NCBI GenBank assembly: GCA_900551445.1
Contig: URWA01000005.1
Span: 1 to 64,000, forward strand
DNA from: an uncultured Bacteroides sp.
Lineage (GTDB): Bacteria > Bacteroidota > Bacteroidia > Bacteroidales > Bacteroidaceae
Reading direction: 5' to 3'
Length of the DNA: 64,000 nucleotides
In this document: positions 1 through 7,607 of the stretch, in pieces
How the letters are laid out: each line of letters starts with the position of its first letter
Numbering within the stretch: the stretch's first letter is position 1
Notes under the pieces: generated by a model
Told to the model about the DNA's origin: nothing
The model's input: the letters and a program-made list of their open reading frames with translations, nothing else
Database searches by the model: none
Translations under genes and position numbers: made by a program

Positions 1-54
1 CCAACGACCCTCTGATTAACAGTCAGATGCTCTAACCGACTGAGCTACTGAAGA
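1..54 (-). tRNA. tRNA-Asn (GTT), 3' part cut off by window edge
   Basis: Read on the minus strand, the segment gives an acceptor 5' half TCTTCAG, the TA at positions 8-9, a D arm with stem GCTC/GAGC, and an anticodon stem TCTGA/TCAGA closing a seven-base loop CTGTTAA. The anticodon is GTT, which reads asparagine codons. The variable region begins, but the T arm and 3' acceptor strand lie outside the window. Confidence 0.93.
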
Positions 55-107
55 AGGTTTTTCCTTAATTGCGCTGCAAAGGTAGTAGGATATTTTGAAT
101 TATGCAA

Positions 108-115
108 TATCTTTG
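108..115 (+). promoter_or_regulatory. Bacteroidetes -7 box for the PfkB kinase gene
   Basis: TATCTTTG matches the TAnnTTTG -7 consensus of the Bacteroidetes primary sigma factor. It lies 19 bases before the start codon of the kinase gene. I see no convincing -33 TTTG at the usual spacing. Confidence 0.5.
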
Positions 116-133
116 CAAAAAAAATAAAGCAAA

Positions 134-1120
134 ATGGATAAAATATTAGGAATGGGCAATGCGTTGGTAGATGTTTTGGTGAGAATTGATGACGATTCTT
201 TATTGGAGAAGCTCCATCTGCCCAAAGGAAGCATGCAGTTGATACAGGAAGATACGCTGGCCGAGATACGTAAATCCACTGCCGGCATGAAGATACACCG
301 GGCCACGGGCGGTTCGGCCAGCAACACGGTAAGTGCCTTGGCCGCCCTGGGGGCCACTCCCGGATTTATCGGGAAAATCGGAAAGGACGAGACCGGGCAG
401 TTCTTCGACGACACCCTCCGGCAGCGGGGAGTGAAAACCGCGCTGAAAACCTGCGACCTGCCTTCCGGCATTGCCTCCACGTTCATTTCGTCCGACGGGG
501 AACGCACGTTCGGCACCTATCTGGGAGCAGCTGCCACCCTGCATGCCGACGACCTGTCGCGCGATATGTTTACCGGTTATGATTATCTCTATATCGAAGG
601 CTATCTGCTGCAAGACCACGACCTGATGCTGCGGGCCATGCAGCTGGCCAAGGAAGAAGGCCTTCAGGTGTGTCTCGACATGGCCAGCTACAATGTGGTG
701 GAAGCCGAACGCGACTTCTTTGACCATCTGATTGTGAAATACGTAGACATCGTGTTTGCCAATGAGAGCGAGGCACGGGCCTATACAGGCAAGGAACCCC
801 ACGAAGCCTTGGAAGAAATCGCCTCCAAGTGCAGCATTGCCGTGGTGAAGACCGGAAAAGAAGGCTCTCTCGTGAAGAAAGGTACCGAAGTCATCCAGCT
901 GCTGTCGTGTCCGATTGAGGGCGTGGTGGATACCACCGGTGCCGGCGATTTCTATGCCGCCGGTTTCATGTACGGCCTGACCTGCGGCTATTCGCTGGAA
1001 AAATGCGTGCAAATCAGCACCATCCTGGCCACGGCTGTGATTCAGGAGGTGGGCACCACCCTGCCCGGAAAGAAATGGGACGAAATTAAGTTAAATATTG
1101 ACGCACTTCTGCAAGTCTGA
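134..1120 (+). CDS. PfkB-family carbohydrate/nucleoside kinase (adenosine kinase-like)
   Basis: This 328-residue protein is a cytoplasmic PfkB/ribokinase-fold kinase that phosphorylates a sugar or nucleoside with ATP. The N-terminal GMGNALVDVLV strand and the glycine-rich GGSASNTVSALAALG segment near residue 59 are the first PfkB signature. The C-terminal DTTGAGDFYAAGF around residues 266-278 is the second signature, and its aspartate D272 is the expected catalytic base. Length and overall pattern resemble the adenosine-kinase-like branch common in Bacteroidetes, but substrate cannot be fixed from sequence (adenosine, ribose or a fructose derivative are all possible). It has its own -7 box and is followed 52 bases later by the S41 protease gene in the same direction, so the two may be co-transcribed. 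Confidence 0.9.
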   Translation: MDKILGMGNALVDVLVRIDDDSLLEKLHLPKGSMQLIQEDTLAEIRKSTAGMKIHRATGGSASNTVSALAALGATPGFIGKIGKDETGQFFDDTLRQRGVKTALKTCDLPSGIASTFISSDGERTFGTYLGAAATLHADDLSRDMFTGYDYLYIEGYLLQDHDLMLRAMQLAKEEGLQVCLDMASYNVVEAERDFFDHLIVKYVDIVFANESEARAYTGKEPHEALEEIASKCSIAVVKTGKEGSLVKKGTEVIQLLSCPIEGVVDTTGAGDFYAAGFMYGLTCGYSLEKCVQISTILATAVIQEVGTTLPGKKWDEIKLNIDALLQV

Positions 1121-1172
1121 CCGGAATAATGTGTTTATTTGCAGGAAGAAATAAATTGAAAACAAACGACGT

Positions 1173-2894
1173 ATGAATGCAAGAAAAATGCTGGCCGGAG
1201 CCTTCATTGTGATGCTGGGCATGGGGATGACCAGTTTCAAGGAAGACGACCGCAATTTTCAGATATCGAAAAATCTGGACATCTTCAACTCCATTTTCAA
1301 GGAACTGGACATGTTCTATGTCGATACCGTGAATGCCGAGAAAATGATTCAGACCGGGGTGGAAGGCATGCTTTCGCTGACCGACCCCTATACGGAATAC
1401 TATCCTGAAGAAGAGGTGAGCAGCCTCAAGGAGATGACGACCGGAAAATACGGGGGCATCGGAGCGGCCATCCGCTACTATGAAGCCAAAGACCGCATCG
1501 CGGTGGTAGAGCCTACCGAGGGCATGCCGGCAGCTGAGGCTGGCGTGAAGGCGGGCGACATCATCCTCTCGGTGGGAGGAAAGGAGATGGTGCGCGGCAA
1601 CATGAAGCCCCAGGAGTTTTCTTCGAAAGTGAGCGAAGCCCTGCGTGGAGAGCCGGGCACTTCGTTCGTGCTGAAAGTGCTGCGCCCGTTGAAGAACGAC
1701 AGCACGGTGATGGAGTTCAAGCTCACCCGTAAGAACATCCGTACCAATCCCGTGCCCTATTACGGCATGGTGAAAGACAGCATCGGCTATCTGGCCCTGT
1801 CCAGCTTCACCGAAAATTCTGCCAAGGACTTCAAGAAAGCCTTCATCGAACTGAAACAGAAAGGCGCCAAGTCGCTGATTATCGACCTGCGCGACAACGG
1901 AGGAGGTTCCTTGTCGGAAGCGGTAGACATCGTCAATCTTTACGTGCCGAAGGGACAGGAGATTGTGGTGACCAAAGGCAAGTTGCGTCAGGCACAGGGT
2001 TCCTACAAGACCCAGAACGAGCCGGTCGACACCCAGATTCCGCTGGCCATCCTGGTGAACGGTTCCACGGCTTCGGCTTCTGAAATCGTGAGCGGTTCGT
2101 TGCAGGATTTGGACCGTGCGGTGATTATCGGTGCGCGCACCTTCGGAAAAGGACTGGTACAGACCATCCGTCCGTTGCCCTACAACGGTACGCTGAAAGT
2201 GACTACCTCCAAATATTATATTCCCAGCGGACGTTGCATCCAGGCCATCGACTATGCCAAGAAGAACGCCGACGGTTCCGTAGCCCGTACGCCCGACAGT
2301 CTGACCACCGTATTCCACACTGCCGCCGGACGTGAGGTACGCGACGGGGGAGGTATCCGTCCCGACATCGAAGTGAAGGGCGACAAGATTCCGAACATCG
2401 TGTTCTACCTGATGAACGATGACTTGATTTTCGATTATGCTACCCAATATTGCTGGGACCATCCCACACTGGCTTCGGTAGACGATTTCAAGTTGACCGA
2501 TGCCGACTACGAGGCGTTCAAGAAACTGGTGAAGTCGCGTAATTTCACCTACGACCGCCAGAGCGAGAAGCTGTTGAAGAGCCTGAAGGAAGTGGCCGAG
2601 TTTGAGGGTTACATGACCGAAGCGTCCGAAGAATTCAAGGCCTTGGAGAAGAAACTCAACCACAACCTGGACCGCGACCTGGACTATTTCGCCAAACCGA
2701 TTAAGGAATATCTTTCACAGGAAATCGTGACCCGCTATTTCTACCAGCGTGGAGCCGTGATGGAACGGTTGAAAGATGATACTGACCTGGAGAAAGCCAT
2801 CGAAGTATTGCAAAATCCCGTCCGTTACCGGGAGATTCTTTCGGCACCGGTAAAGACAGACGAACCGGCCAAGAAGGAAGAACCGAAGAAATAA
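1173..2894 (+). CDS. S41 family C-terminal processing peptidase (CtpA/Prc-like)
   Basis: This 573-residue serine protease is predicted to be exported and to trim or degrade envelope proteins at their C termini. The first ~20 residues form a hydrophobic signal segment. A helical cap region follows, then a PDZ domain at about residues 85-175 with the GKYGGIGAAI entry motif. The S41 catalytic domain holds TASASEI with the likely nucleophile S301 and FGKGLVQT with the general base K326; the 25-residue spacing is that of the CtpA Ser/Lys dyad. The last ~20 residues are lysine- and glutamate-rich (KTDEPAKKEEPKK). It is probably in the transcript of the upstream kinase and ends at the hairpin formed by the last unit of the palindromic array downstream. 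Confidence 0.93.
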   Translation: MNARKMLAGAFIVMLGMGMTSFKEDDRNFQISKNLDIFNSIFKELDMFYVDTVNAEKMIQTGVEGMLSLTDPYTEYYPEEEVSSLKEMTTGKYGGIGAAIRYYEAKDRIAVVEPTEGMPAAEAGVKAGDIILSVGGKEMVRGNMKPQEFSSKVSEALRGEPGTSFVLKVLRPLKNDSTVMEFKLTRKNIRTNPVPYYGMVKDSIGYLALSSFTENSAKDFKKAFIELKQKGAKSLIIDLRDNGGGSLSEAVDIVNLYVPKGQEIVVTKGKLRQAQGSYKTQNEPVDTQIPLAILVNGSTASASEIVSGSLQDLDRAVIIGARTFGKGLVQTIRPLPYNGTLKVTTSKYYIPSGRCIQAIDYAKKNADGSVARTPDSLTTVFHTAAGREVRDGGGIRPDIEVKGDKIPNIVFYLMNDDLIFDYATQYCWDHPTLASVDDFKLTDADYEAFKKLVKSRNFTYDRQSEKLLKSLKEVAEFEGYMTEASEEFKALEKKLNHNLDRDLDYFAKPIKEYLSQEIVTRYFYQRGAVMERLKDDTDLEKAIEVLQNPVRYREILSAPVKTDEPAKKEEPKK

Positions 2895-2936
2895 GGCCTC
2901 AGAAGGGCTTCTGGAGGGCCTTCAGGTAAGGCCCGG

Positions 2937-3065
2937 AAAACGCAAGGACGTTTTGTTTCAAACGCAAGTGCATTTGGAGTAAAACGTCCTTACGTTTTGA
3001 TTGAAACGTCCTTGCGTTTTGGAGAAAACGTAAAGGCGTTTGAGTTGAAACGCTTCGGCGTTTTT
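2937..3065. repeat. six-unit array of AAACG...CGTTT palindromes, ~22 bp period
   Basis: Six imperfect palindromes of 16-18 bp, each running AAAACG-core-CGTTTT, start at 2937, 2960, 2981, 3004, 3025 and 3048. Their starts are 23, 21, 23, 21 and 23 bases apart, averaging about two helical turns, with 4-6 base linkers such as GTTTC, GGAGT, GATTG and GAGTTG. Cores differ (CAAGGA, CAAGTG, TCCTTA, TCCTTG, TAAAGG, CTTCGG), so this is not a simple tandem duplication. It fills the space between the S41 and Abi genes. A related motif with a 22-base period occurs at 38373-38470. The function is unknown; a multi-site operator, a nucleoid-protein site or an RNA hairpin string are all possible. Confidence 0.8.
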
Positions 3066-3068
3066 ATT
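3048..3068 (+). terminator. rho-independent terminator of the S41 gene
   Basis: AAACGC and GCGTTT pair perfectly around a TTCG tetraloop and are followed by TTTATTT. This is the sixth unit of the palindromic array, so the array ends in a functional-looking terminator for the kinase/protease transcript. Confidence 0.75.
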
Positions 3069-3142
3069 TGTCTCATGTACAGTTTGTTCCATACTAAATT
3101 TTTAAAAAAAACTCACATTAGTTTATCAAAGAAGATTTGTTG

Positions 3143-3150
3143 TATTTTTG
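3143..3150 (+). promoter_or_regulatory. -7 box of the Abi gene
   Basis: TATTTTTG fits TAnnTTTG and lies 17 bases before the start codon, in a strongly AT-rich stretch. It implies that the Abi gene is transcribed on its own. Confidence 0.5.
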
Positions 3151-3167
3151 TAGAAAATATATGACGT

Positions 3168-4058
3168 ATGGAAAGTTCGAAAACAGCCACAACTATACAA
3201 GAACAGATTGAGACTTTAAGGGAAAGAGGTATGAGTATTGACGATGAAGGGAAAGCCATTGAGAATCTTTCTGACATCGGTTATTATCGGTTAGGTTTTT
3301 ATTGGTTTCCCTTTGAGAAAACATATCCACGAAAGGAACAAAGAGATCATACATTCAAAGAGGGAACAAATTTTGATTATGTCATAAAGCTTTATTACTT
3401 TGATTTTGATTTGAGAAACCTTTTCTTGCGTTATATAAGTAGAATTGAAATAAATTTCAGGACTACTTTAATTTATATGATTTCGAATAAGTACAAGGAC
3501 GATTCATTCTGGTACATCAATCCAAAGGTATTAAAGCAGGACTTTATTGATAGTGACCTTTTTCAGAAGTCCATTAAAGATGTGAATAGCGAGCCTGTGA
3601 TAAAACAGGATTTAAAAACGCATAAAAGAAAATATGCTCCTGCATGGAAAGCTATTGAATATATGAGTTTTGGTGTTGTCATTTCCATATATGATAATCT
3701 ACTGGATGGTGGTTTGAAACATGGTATTTCAGTTGCTTATGGAATGCAGTCTCCATCTCAGTTTTCAAATTATATCAATACAGTGCGTAGACTCAGGAAT
3801 TATTGTGCTCATGGAAAAGTTCTTTTTGACATGACACTTCCCGAAGCAATCAGCAATGGACCTCTGGGGTATTTAGGTAATCAAAAGAACATATTGGTTG
3901 GTGCCTATAAGGTATTTTGTTACTTCTTGGGCAGAATATCACAAAATAGAGTTACAGAGATGAAATCGGAGTTGTTAAAGGCATTTAATCGTGTTACATA
4001 TCCAACTGTGAAGGATATCATATATAACAACTCTGGATTCAGGCCAAATGATTTATAA
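3168..4058 (+). CDS. Abi family protein (AbiD/AbiF-like, HEPN ribonuclease fold)
   Basis: The 296-residue protein matches the Abi_2 (AbiD/AbiF) family, several members of which abort phage infection. Recognisable family features are the N-terminal LSDIGYYRLGFYWFPF segment at about 34-49, the helical FDFDLRNLFLRYISRIE block near 78-94, and RNYCAHGKVLF at 210-220. R210 and H215 form the R-x4-H signature of HEPN ribonucleases, so a metal-independent RNA-cleaving activity is plausible. There is no adjacent antitoxin, restriction gene or mobile-element gene; it is a solitary cassette. Its codons are much more AT-rich than those of the S41 and kinase genes upstream, suggesting horizontal acquisition. 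The antiphage role is inferred from the family only. Confidence 0.85.
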   Translation: MESSKTATTIQEQIETLRERGMSIDDEGKAIENLSDIGYYRLGFYWFPFEKTYPRKEQRDHTFKEGTNFDYVIKLYYFDFDLRNLFLRYISRIEINFRTTLIYMISNKYKDDSFWYINPKVLKQDFIDSDLFQKSIKDVNSEPVIKQDLKTHKRKYAPAWKAIEYMSFGVVISIYDNLLDGGLKHGISVAYGMQSPSQFSNYINTVRRLRNYCAHGKVLFDMTLPEAISNGPLGYLGNQKNILVGAYKVFCYFLGRISQNRVTEMKSELLKAFNRVTYPTVKDIIYNNSGFRPNDL

Positions 4059-4161
4059 GTTAATTTTTGGTGGGAAAAGAAATTCTTTTTATCTTTGTCC
4101 CAGATAAAGTGCACTTGTCAGCTATAGGCTTTCATACTGCACTATAAAAGGAACTGATAAG

Positions 4162-4190
4162 GGACTGCCCTATAGGGTAGTCCTTTTTTT
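4162..4190 (+). terminator. terminator after the Abi gene
   Basis: GGACTGCCC pairs with GGGTAGTCC (one G-T wobble) around a TATA loop and is followed by seven thymines. It lies 100 bases past the Abi stop codon and faces the convergent response-regulator gene. Confidence 0.75.
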
Positions 4191-4279
4191 ATGGTTACAA
4201 GACAATTTTATCTCTTTCAGTTTATAAGTAGAGTTAGCCAATTTCCCAGTGAACGGTAATCTCTGAAAAGGATATAAAC

Positions 4280-4981
4280 TCAGTTATTGACCATAAGTAT
4301 AAGCCCTGTACCTCTTTTGGTGACAATCTCTATATGAGGGTCTTCCGCAAACAGCTTTCTTAATTTGGTGATGAACACATCGAGGCTGCGTGAGGCAAAA
4401 TAATCCTTGTCAGTATTCCAGAAACGGCCCAAAATGGTCTCTCTTGTTACCACATCACCTTTATTTTGCGCGAGCAACTGTAAAATCTGAGCTTCTCTTA
4501 CGGTAAGATCCGTTTTATCGCCCGATTCGTGATTATAGAGTGTGGCATGTTCGGCATCCAGCGTATAATGGCCGAACCTGCACAATCCTTCTTCGTTGCG
4601 GGTCTTGCTTCCTTCCTTCATTTTCAGGATGGCGTGCAGATGTGCATCCAGTTCATCGGGGATGAACGGTTTCTTCACGTAATTATTGACGCCGATATCA
4701 TATCCTTTTCTGACATCCTTGGGAGAGGTAAGTGCGGAAGCAAAAAGAATGGGGGTATCCACGTCGGTTGCCCGTATGCGCCGCACCATTTCAAAGCCAT
4801 CCATCACCGGCATATCAATGTCGGAGATGATGATGTCGGGGCGATGTGCCTTCCAGGCTTCCAATCCCTCTTCCCCATTACAAGCGGTAATCACCTCATA
4901 TCCCCCGATGATGTCCTGGAGGCCGGACTGTACGATGTATGACAGATTCTTGTCGTCTTCTACCAATAACAGTTTTATCAT
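4280..4981 (-). CDS. OmpR-family response regulator
   Basis: The 233-residue protein has a receiver domain (about 1-120) and an OmpR/PhoB winged-helix DNA-binding domain (about 135-232). The acidic pair in LLLVEDD, the phospho-acceptor D54 in SDIDMPVMDG and the lysine in NYVKKPF are all present, so it should be a functional phospho-switch. No kinase is co-transcribed with it. The only two histidine kinases in the window lie 3-6 kb away on the same strand and are its likely partners. It is divergent from the 5201-7394 operon, whose promoter carries three TAAC repeats with an 11-base period, the arrangement expected of an OmpR-type binding site. I infer that it activates the four repeat-bearing promoters at 5117, 7392, 9361 and 11689. 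The family is certain; the targets are inferred. Confidence 0.93.
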   Translation of the reverse strand: MIKLLLVEDDKNLSYIVQSGLQDIIGGYEVITACNGEEGLEAWKAHRPDIIISDIDMPVMDGFEMVRRIRATDVDTPILFASALTSPKDVRKGYDIGVNNYVKKPFIPDELDAHLHAILKMKEGSKTRNEEGLCRFGHYTLDAEHATLYNHESGDKTDLTVREAQILQLLAQNKGDVVTRETILGRFWNTDKDYFASRSLDVFITKLRKLFAEDPHIEIVTKRGTGLILMVNN

Positions 4982-5000
4982 TGTTTTTGCAATTATGAAA

Positions 5001-5008
5001 CAAATGTA
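5001..5008 (-). promoter_or_regulatory. -7 box of the response-regulator gene
   Basis: On the minus strand the sequence reads TACATTTG, a match to TAnnTTTG, 19 bases before the regulator's start codon. The TAAC repeat box of the divergent operon lies about 110 bases upstream, so autoregulation is possible but not shown. Confidence 0.5.
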
Positions 5009-5116
5009 TGGAAATATGTGGAATATACGGCATCTCAGAAACAGATTTTGTGTATATCGTCAGTCTTTGCAAATATAATATTGGGATTACCAACCTAAAT
5101 TGAAACGCCGAAGTAT

Positions 5117-5172
5117 TAACATAAAGATAACGTAAGGATAACCTAAAGGCTAAAGATTCCACCTTACCTTTG
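5117..5172 (+). promoter_or_regulatory. repeat-box promoter 1 (ABC-transporter operon)
   Basis: Three TAAC-N-TA repeats start at 5117, 5128 and 5139, exactly 11 bases apart, and the last begins 26 bases before the -7 box TACCTTTG at 5165. The third repeat sits where a -33 element would be, the arrangement expected of an activator that contacts RNA polymerase directly. The same layout recurs at three other promoters in this locus. Confidence 0.8.
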
Positions 5173-5200
5173 CAATAGTCAAATTAAAAAGTATGTAACA

Positions 5201-5794
5201 ATGAAAATATTTACAAGGAAAACGAATCGGCAAAAGGCATTGATTTCATACGGAAGAGGGCCCGAAGGGGAAGAAGTGATGATAAACATCACGGAACCTA
5301 AACGGATAAATGTAAAAACCATTGTGGCCTTCGTTATTATCCTGCCAGTGATGATGTGGCTGTTTTCTGCCATTTATGGAGTTGACAGCCTGAATGTCAC
5401 TTCGGCGAACTATTTCAGTAAAGGCAGGTATGTAATACTCTCCAGTGTGCTTTGTGGTGTCTTGTTGAACTGGTTAATACAGGCTGTCGTTTATGTTATT
5501 GTCAGTCCTAAGTCAGATAGAAAATTTGCGACAAGATTCTTCAAACATTATAATACCTTACGCTTCTTTTGTGAAGGAAATTTGAAGGTCATTCATTTCC
5601 GTATAGCGAATATACTTGCTCACTGTATCTGTGGATATATCCCATTACTGTCAGGTTTTATCATAGGGGACGTTTCCGTATGTTACTTTGGCCTTCTATC
5701 AATGATGTTCTTCTTTGATGAGACCAGCCTTGTATGGAGACTGCGTCGTTACAGCGGGCAGGCTTTGTGCAGATATAAGACAGATGAAGCATAA
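5201..5794 (+). CDS. multi-pass membrane protein, weakly DUF3267-like
   Basis: This is a 197-residue membrane protein with hydrophobic segments at about 41-60, 80-102, 138-160 and 160-175. The layout, the sequence around GVLLNWLIQAVVYVIV and the end DETSLVWRLRRYSGQAL recall DUF3267 proteins, which usually carry an HExxH-type zincin motif; here the corresponding stretch has N-W-L-I-Q, so no metal site is left. That assignment is weak. It is the first gene of a repeat-box-controlled operon, 11 bases before a second membrane protein and then an ABC ATPase. I infer a role with the transporter, perhaps as an accessory or immunity-type subunit, but the function is unknown. Confidence 0.7.
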   Translation: MKIFTRKTNRQKALISYGRGPEGEEVMINITEPKRINVKTIVAFVIILPVMMWLFSAIYGVDSLNVTSANYFSKGRYVILSSVLCGVLLNWLIQAVVYVIVSPKSDRKFATRFFKHYNTLRFFCEGNLKVIHFRIANILAHCICGYIPLLSGFIIGDVSVCYFGLLSMMFFFDETSLVWRLRRYSGQALCRYKTDEA

Positions 5795-5805
5795 CTTTAT
5801 GGGGT

Positions 5806-6747
5806 ATGACAGACAATATTTCAATTTATCTGGCACTACGCTCAAAACAGATTGTGCGTCTATTTGCAGGCATCGGACCGTTCCGGTGTCTGTTTCTTAT
5901 CGGTATCGCTGCCATCCTGTTTTATGCTTTTGCGAAAGTAACAAGCGTATGGATATTGCCAGTGTGTTATCTGCTCATACTTTGGCTGTATCATAACAGT
6001 AGAAAAGACAAGGAGTTTCTGTCTTTACAGGTGCAAGGAATCAAAGGATTGTTTACGGCAGAATATTTATTCCTCGCTTTACCGTTTATTATTTCGGGGA
6101 TAATTGCTGCAAATTACATTTCTTTACCGGTTATCATACTGATTGCGGTAGTTATGCCGTGGATTCACCCTGTCAGGTTTCATTCTATAGTTCTGCCTAT
6201 ACCCTTATTATACAATGGGGATTTGTTGTATAGAAGGATGTTCCGGAAACAAGTATCCCTGTATGCGGTATTGCTCTTTCTGGCTTTCATGGGAGTACTG
6301 CATGATAATGTCAATCTCTGTAAAGTATGCCTGATATTGTGGGGAGCAATTCAGGGAACGGCATATATGGTGACGCCACAGAAGCATGAACTCTCTGTCT
6401 ATAACAGTTTCGGAATGTATCAGCTGATACTGGTCAAATCAGGGCTGAGGAATATCTTTATCACCATGTTCCCGTTCATAGTACTTATGCTTATGCTGAT
6501 ACACGACTCAGAAGCTATACTTTTCTGTCTTGCATTGTTCTCTTCGACATTGTTATACCAGTGGAATATGGGCATGGCAAGATTCTCCTTTGAGACACAA
6601 ACAGTAATGGGAATATACTGGCTGCTTTTCCCGTTGCCGCTGTTTTTAGTTTCGATTATGAACCCAGTTGTATTGATTCCTTATTTGGCTTTGAATATAG
6701 GCCTTACACTTTCTCTAAAGAAAAAATATAAACATATATGGAACTGA
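5806..6747 (+). CDS. predicted ABC transporter permease (unclassified membrane protein)
   Basis: The 313-residue protein is almost entirely hydrophobic, with roughly eight to ten membrane segments (for example LFLIGIAAILFYAF, YLFLALPFIISGIIAA, GLRNIFITMFPFIVLMLMLI). No catalytic motif is visible and I recognise no named family. Its 3' end overlaps the start of the ABC ATPase gene by 10 bases, which indicates translational coupling and makes it the best candidate for the membrane-spanning half of that transporter. Export of a peptide, lipid or antibiotic is possible; the sequence does not say which. Confidence 0.75.
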   Translation: MTDNISIYLALRSKQIVRLFAGIGPFRCLFLIGIAAILFYAFAKVTSVWILPVCYLLILWLYHNSRKDKEFLSLQVQGIKGLFTAEYLFLALPFIISGIIAANYISLPVIILIAVVMPWIHPVRFHSIVLPIPLLYNGDLLYRRMFRKQVSLYAVLLFLAFMGVLHDNVNLCKVCLILWGAIQGTAYMVTPQKHELSVYNSFGMYQLILVKSGLRNIFITMFPFIVLMLMLIHDSEAILFCLALFSSTLLYQWNMGMARFSFETQTVMGIYWLLFPLPLFLVSIMNPVVLIPYLALNIGLTLSLKKKYKHIWN

Positions 6748-7394
6748 TATATATAAAAGAATTGAGCAAGGCATACGGTAAGACGAGAGTGCTTGATAAC
6801 CTTTCCGTTTCTTACGAATCCGGGAAAATCTACGGACTGGTGGGAGAAAACGGAGCCGGAAAAACAACACTTTTCAACTGCATCATGGGAGTAACTGATT
6901 ATGAAGGCGAGATAAGGAAGTCATCACCAATGACTGTTGGTTATATGTCGGCTGAAAACTTCTTCTATTCCCTTATTACCGGAAAAGAATATCTTGAATT
7001 CTGTATCAAAGCTAAAGGGAAGAAGATGGATGCTAAAGCCATAGATTCATTGAATAAAGTCTTTCAACTGCCACTGGAAAGATTCGCTTCGGACTATTCC
7101 ACAGGAATGAAGAAAAAGCTTGCACTTATGTCCCTGCTCCTTCAGGATAATGACCTGTACATCCTTGACGAACCTTTCAACGGGGTAGATCTTTATGGGT
7201 GTATCCAACTTAAAAGAATCATACGCGAGCTGAAGGAAAAAGGGAAGACTGTCATAATCTCATCGCATCTTATCAATACGTTGCATGAACTTTGTGATGA
7301 GATTGATTTTCTGGATGATCATACCATTCGGAAAAGATATATTCATGCATCAATTGATGAGATAGAGCAGGATATTCTTAACAGGAAACATTAA
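6738..7394 (+). CDS. ABC transporter ATP-binding protein
   Basis: The 218-residue protein is a single nucleotide-binding domain. Walker A is GENGAGKTT at 36-44, the signature loop is YSTGMKKKL near 118, Walker B with the catalytic glutamate is LYILDEPF, and the switch histidine is in ISSHL. The short length, lack of a fused membrane part and the GMKKK signature resemble exporter ATPases of the bacitracin/lantibiotic-protection and ABC-2 type. It is translationally coupled to the upstream permease candidate. The gene ends within the next repeat-box promoter: the first TAAC of that box overlaps its stop codon. Confidence 0.93.
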   Translation: MELIYIKELSKAYGKTRVLDNLSVSYESGKIYGLVGENGAGKTTLFNCIMGVTDYEGEIRKSSPMTVGYMSAENFFYSLITGKEYLEFCIKAKGKKMDAKAIDSLNKVFQLPLERFASDYSTGMKKKLALMSLLLQDNDLYILDEPFNGVDLYGCIQLKRIIRELKEKGKTVIISSHLINTLHELCDEIDFLDDHTIRKRYIHASIDEIEQDILNRKH

Positions 7395-7447
7395 CCTAAA
7401 GATAATGTAGTGATAACATAAACTCTTATTCTTTGCGCATACCTTTG
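7392..7447 (+). promoter_or_regulatory. repeat-box promoter 2 (small membrane protein operon)
   Basis: Repeats TAAC, TAAT and TAAC start at 7392, 7403 and 7414, followed by the -7 box TACCTTTG at 7440. Period (11) and distance from last repeat to -7 box (26) are identical to those of the other three copies. The middle repeat has one substitution (TAAT). The box starts in the stop codon of the ABC ATPase gene. Confidence 0.8.
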
Positions 7448-7481
7448 CAGCATAAGTATAATGTAATATTATTTATAGCCT

Positions 7482-7598
7482 ATGAAGAAAAGTTCTTATA
7501 AATATGGTCGTATATTTTATTATGGATTAGTGGTGGGTGCTGTAATTGGAATACTTATAATGTCGTATTTCCTTATATGCTATAATACATCATTATAA
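7482..7598 (+). CDS. 38-residue single-span membrane protein
   Basis: An ATG 35 bases after the -7 box opens a 38-codon frame starting MKKSSYKYGR and continuing with one hydrophobic helix of about 20 residues, ending CYNTSL. The basic N terminus and helix predict a small inner-membrane protein with its N terminus inside. There is no double-glycine leader or cysteine cluster that would suggest a bacteriocin. It is the first frame after a repeat-box promoter, 9 bases before the next gene. A role as a small modulator of the adjacent kinase or transporter is a guess. Confidence 0.55.
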   Translation: MKKSSYKYGRIFYYGLVVGAVIGILIMSYFLICYNTSL

Positions 7599-7607
7599 AG
7601 ATTCACG

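Noticed and set aside
1..54. tRNA-Asn as integration site of a mobile element
   Set aside because: Only part of the tRNA is visible and there is no integrase gene or repeated tRNA end in the neighbouring sequence.
1086..2663. 525-codon open frame antisense to the S41 gene
   Set aside because: The encoded sequence is low-complexity, rich in His, Gln and Val, with no family pattern, and it mirrors the codon usage of the well-supported S41 gene. The same holds for the long antisense frames over the Na/Pi gene (21636-23183), the beta-galactosidase gene (38790-40346), the nucleoside kinase gene (20220-21368) and ddl (48583-49689).
2937..3065. The palindromic array as a CRISPR array
   Set aside because: The linkers between units are only 4-6 bases, the units are palindromic and differ in their cores, and there is no cas gene in the window.
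3168..4114. Abi gene as half of a toxin-antitoxin pair with the 64-codon antisense frame at 3920-4114
   Set aside because: The antisense frame overlaps the 3' end of the Abi gene, has no promoter match or family features, and Abi_2 proteins of this size are usually stand-alone.
7482..7598. The 38-residue frame as a bacteriocin or lantibiotic precursor for the nearby ABC transporter
   Set aside because: There is no double-glycine leader, no Ser/Thr/Cys-rich core and no modification enzyme; the body is one membrane helix.
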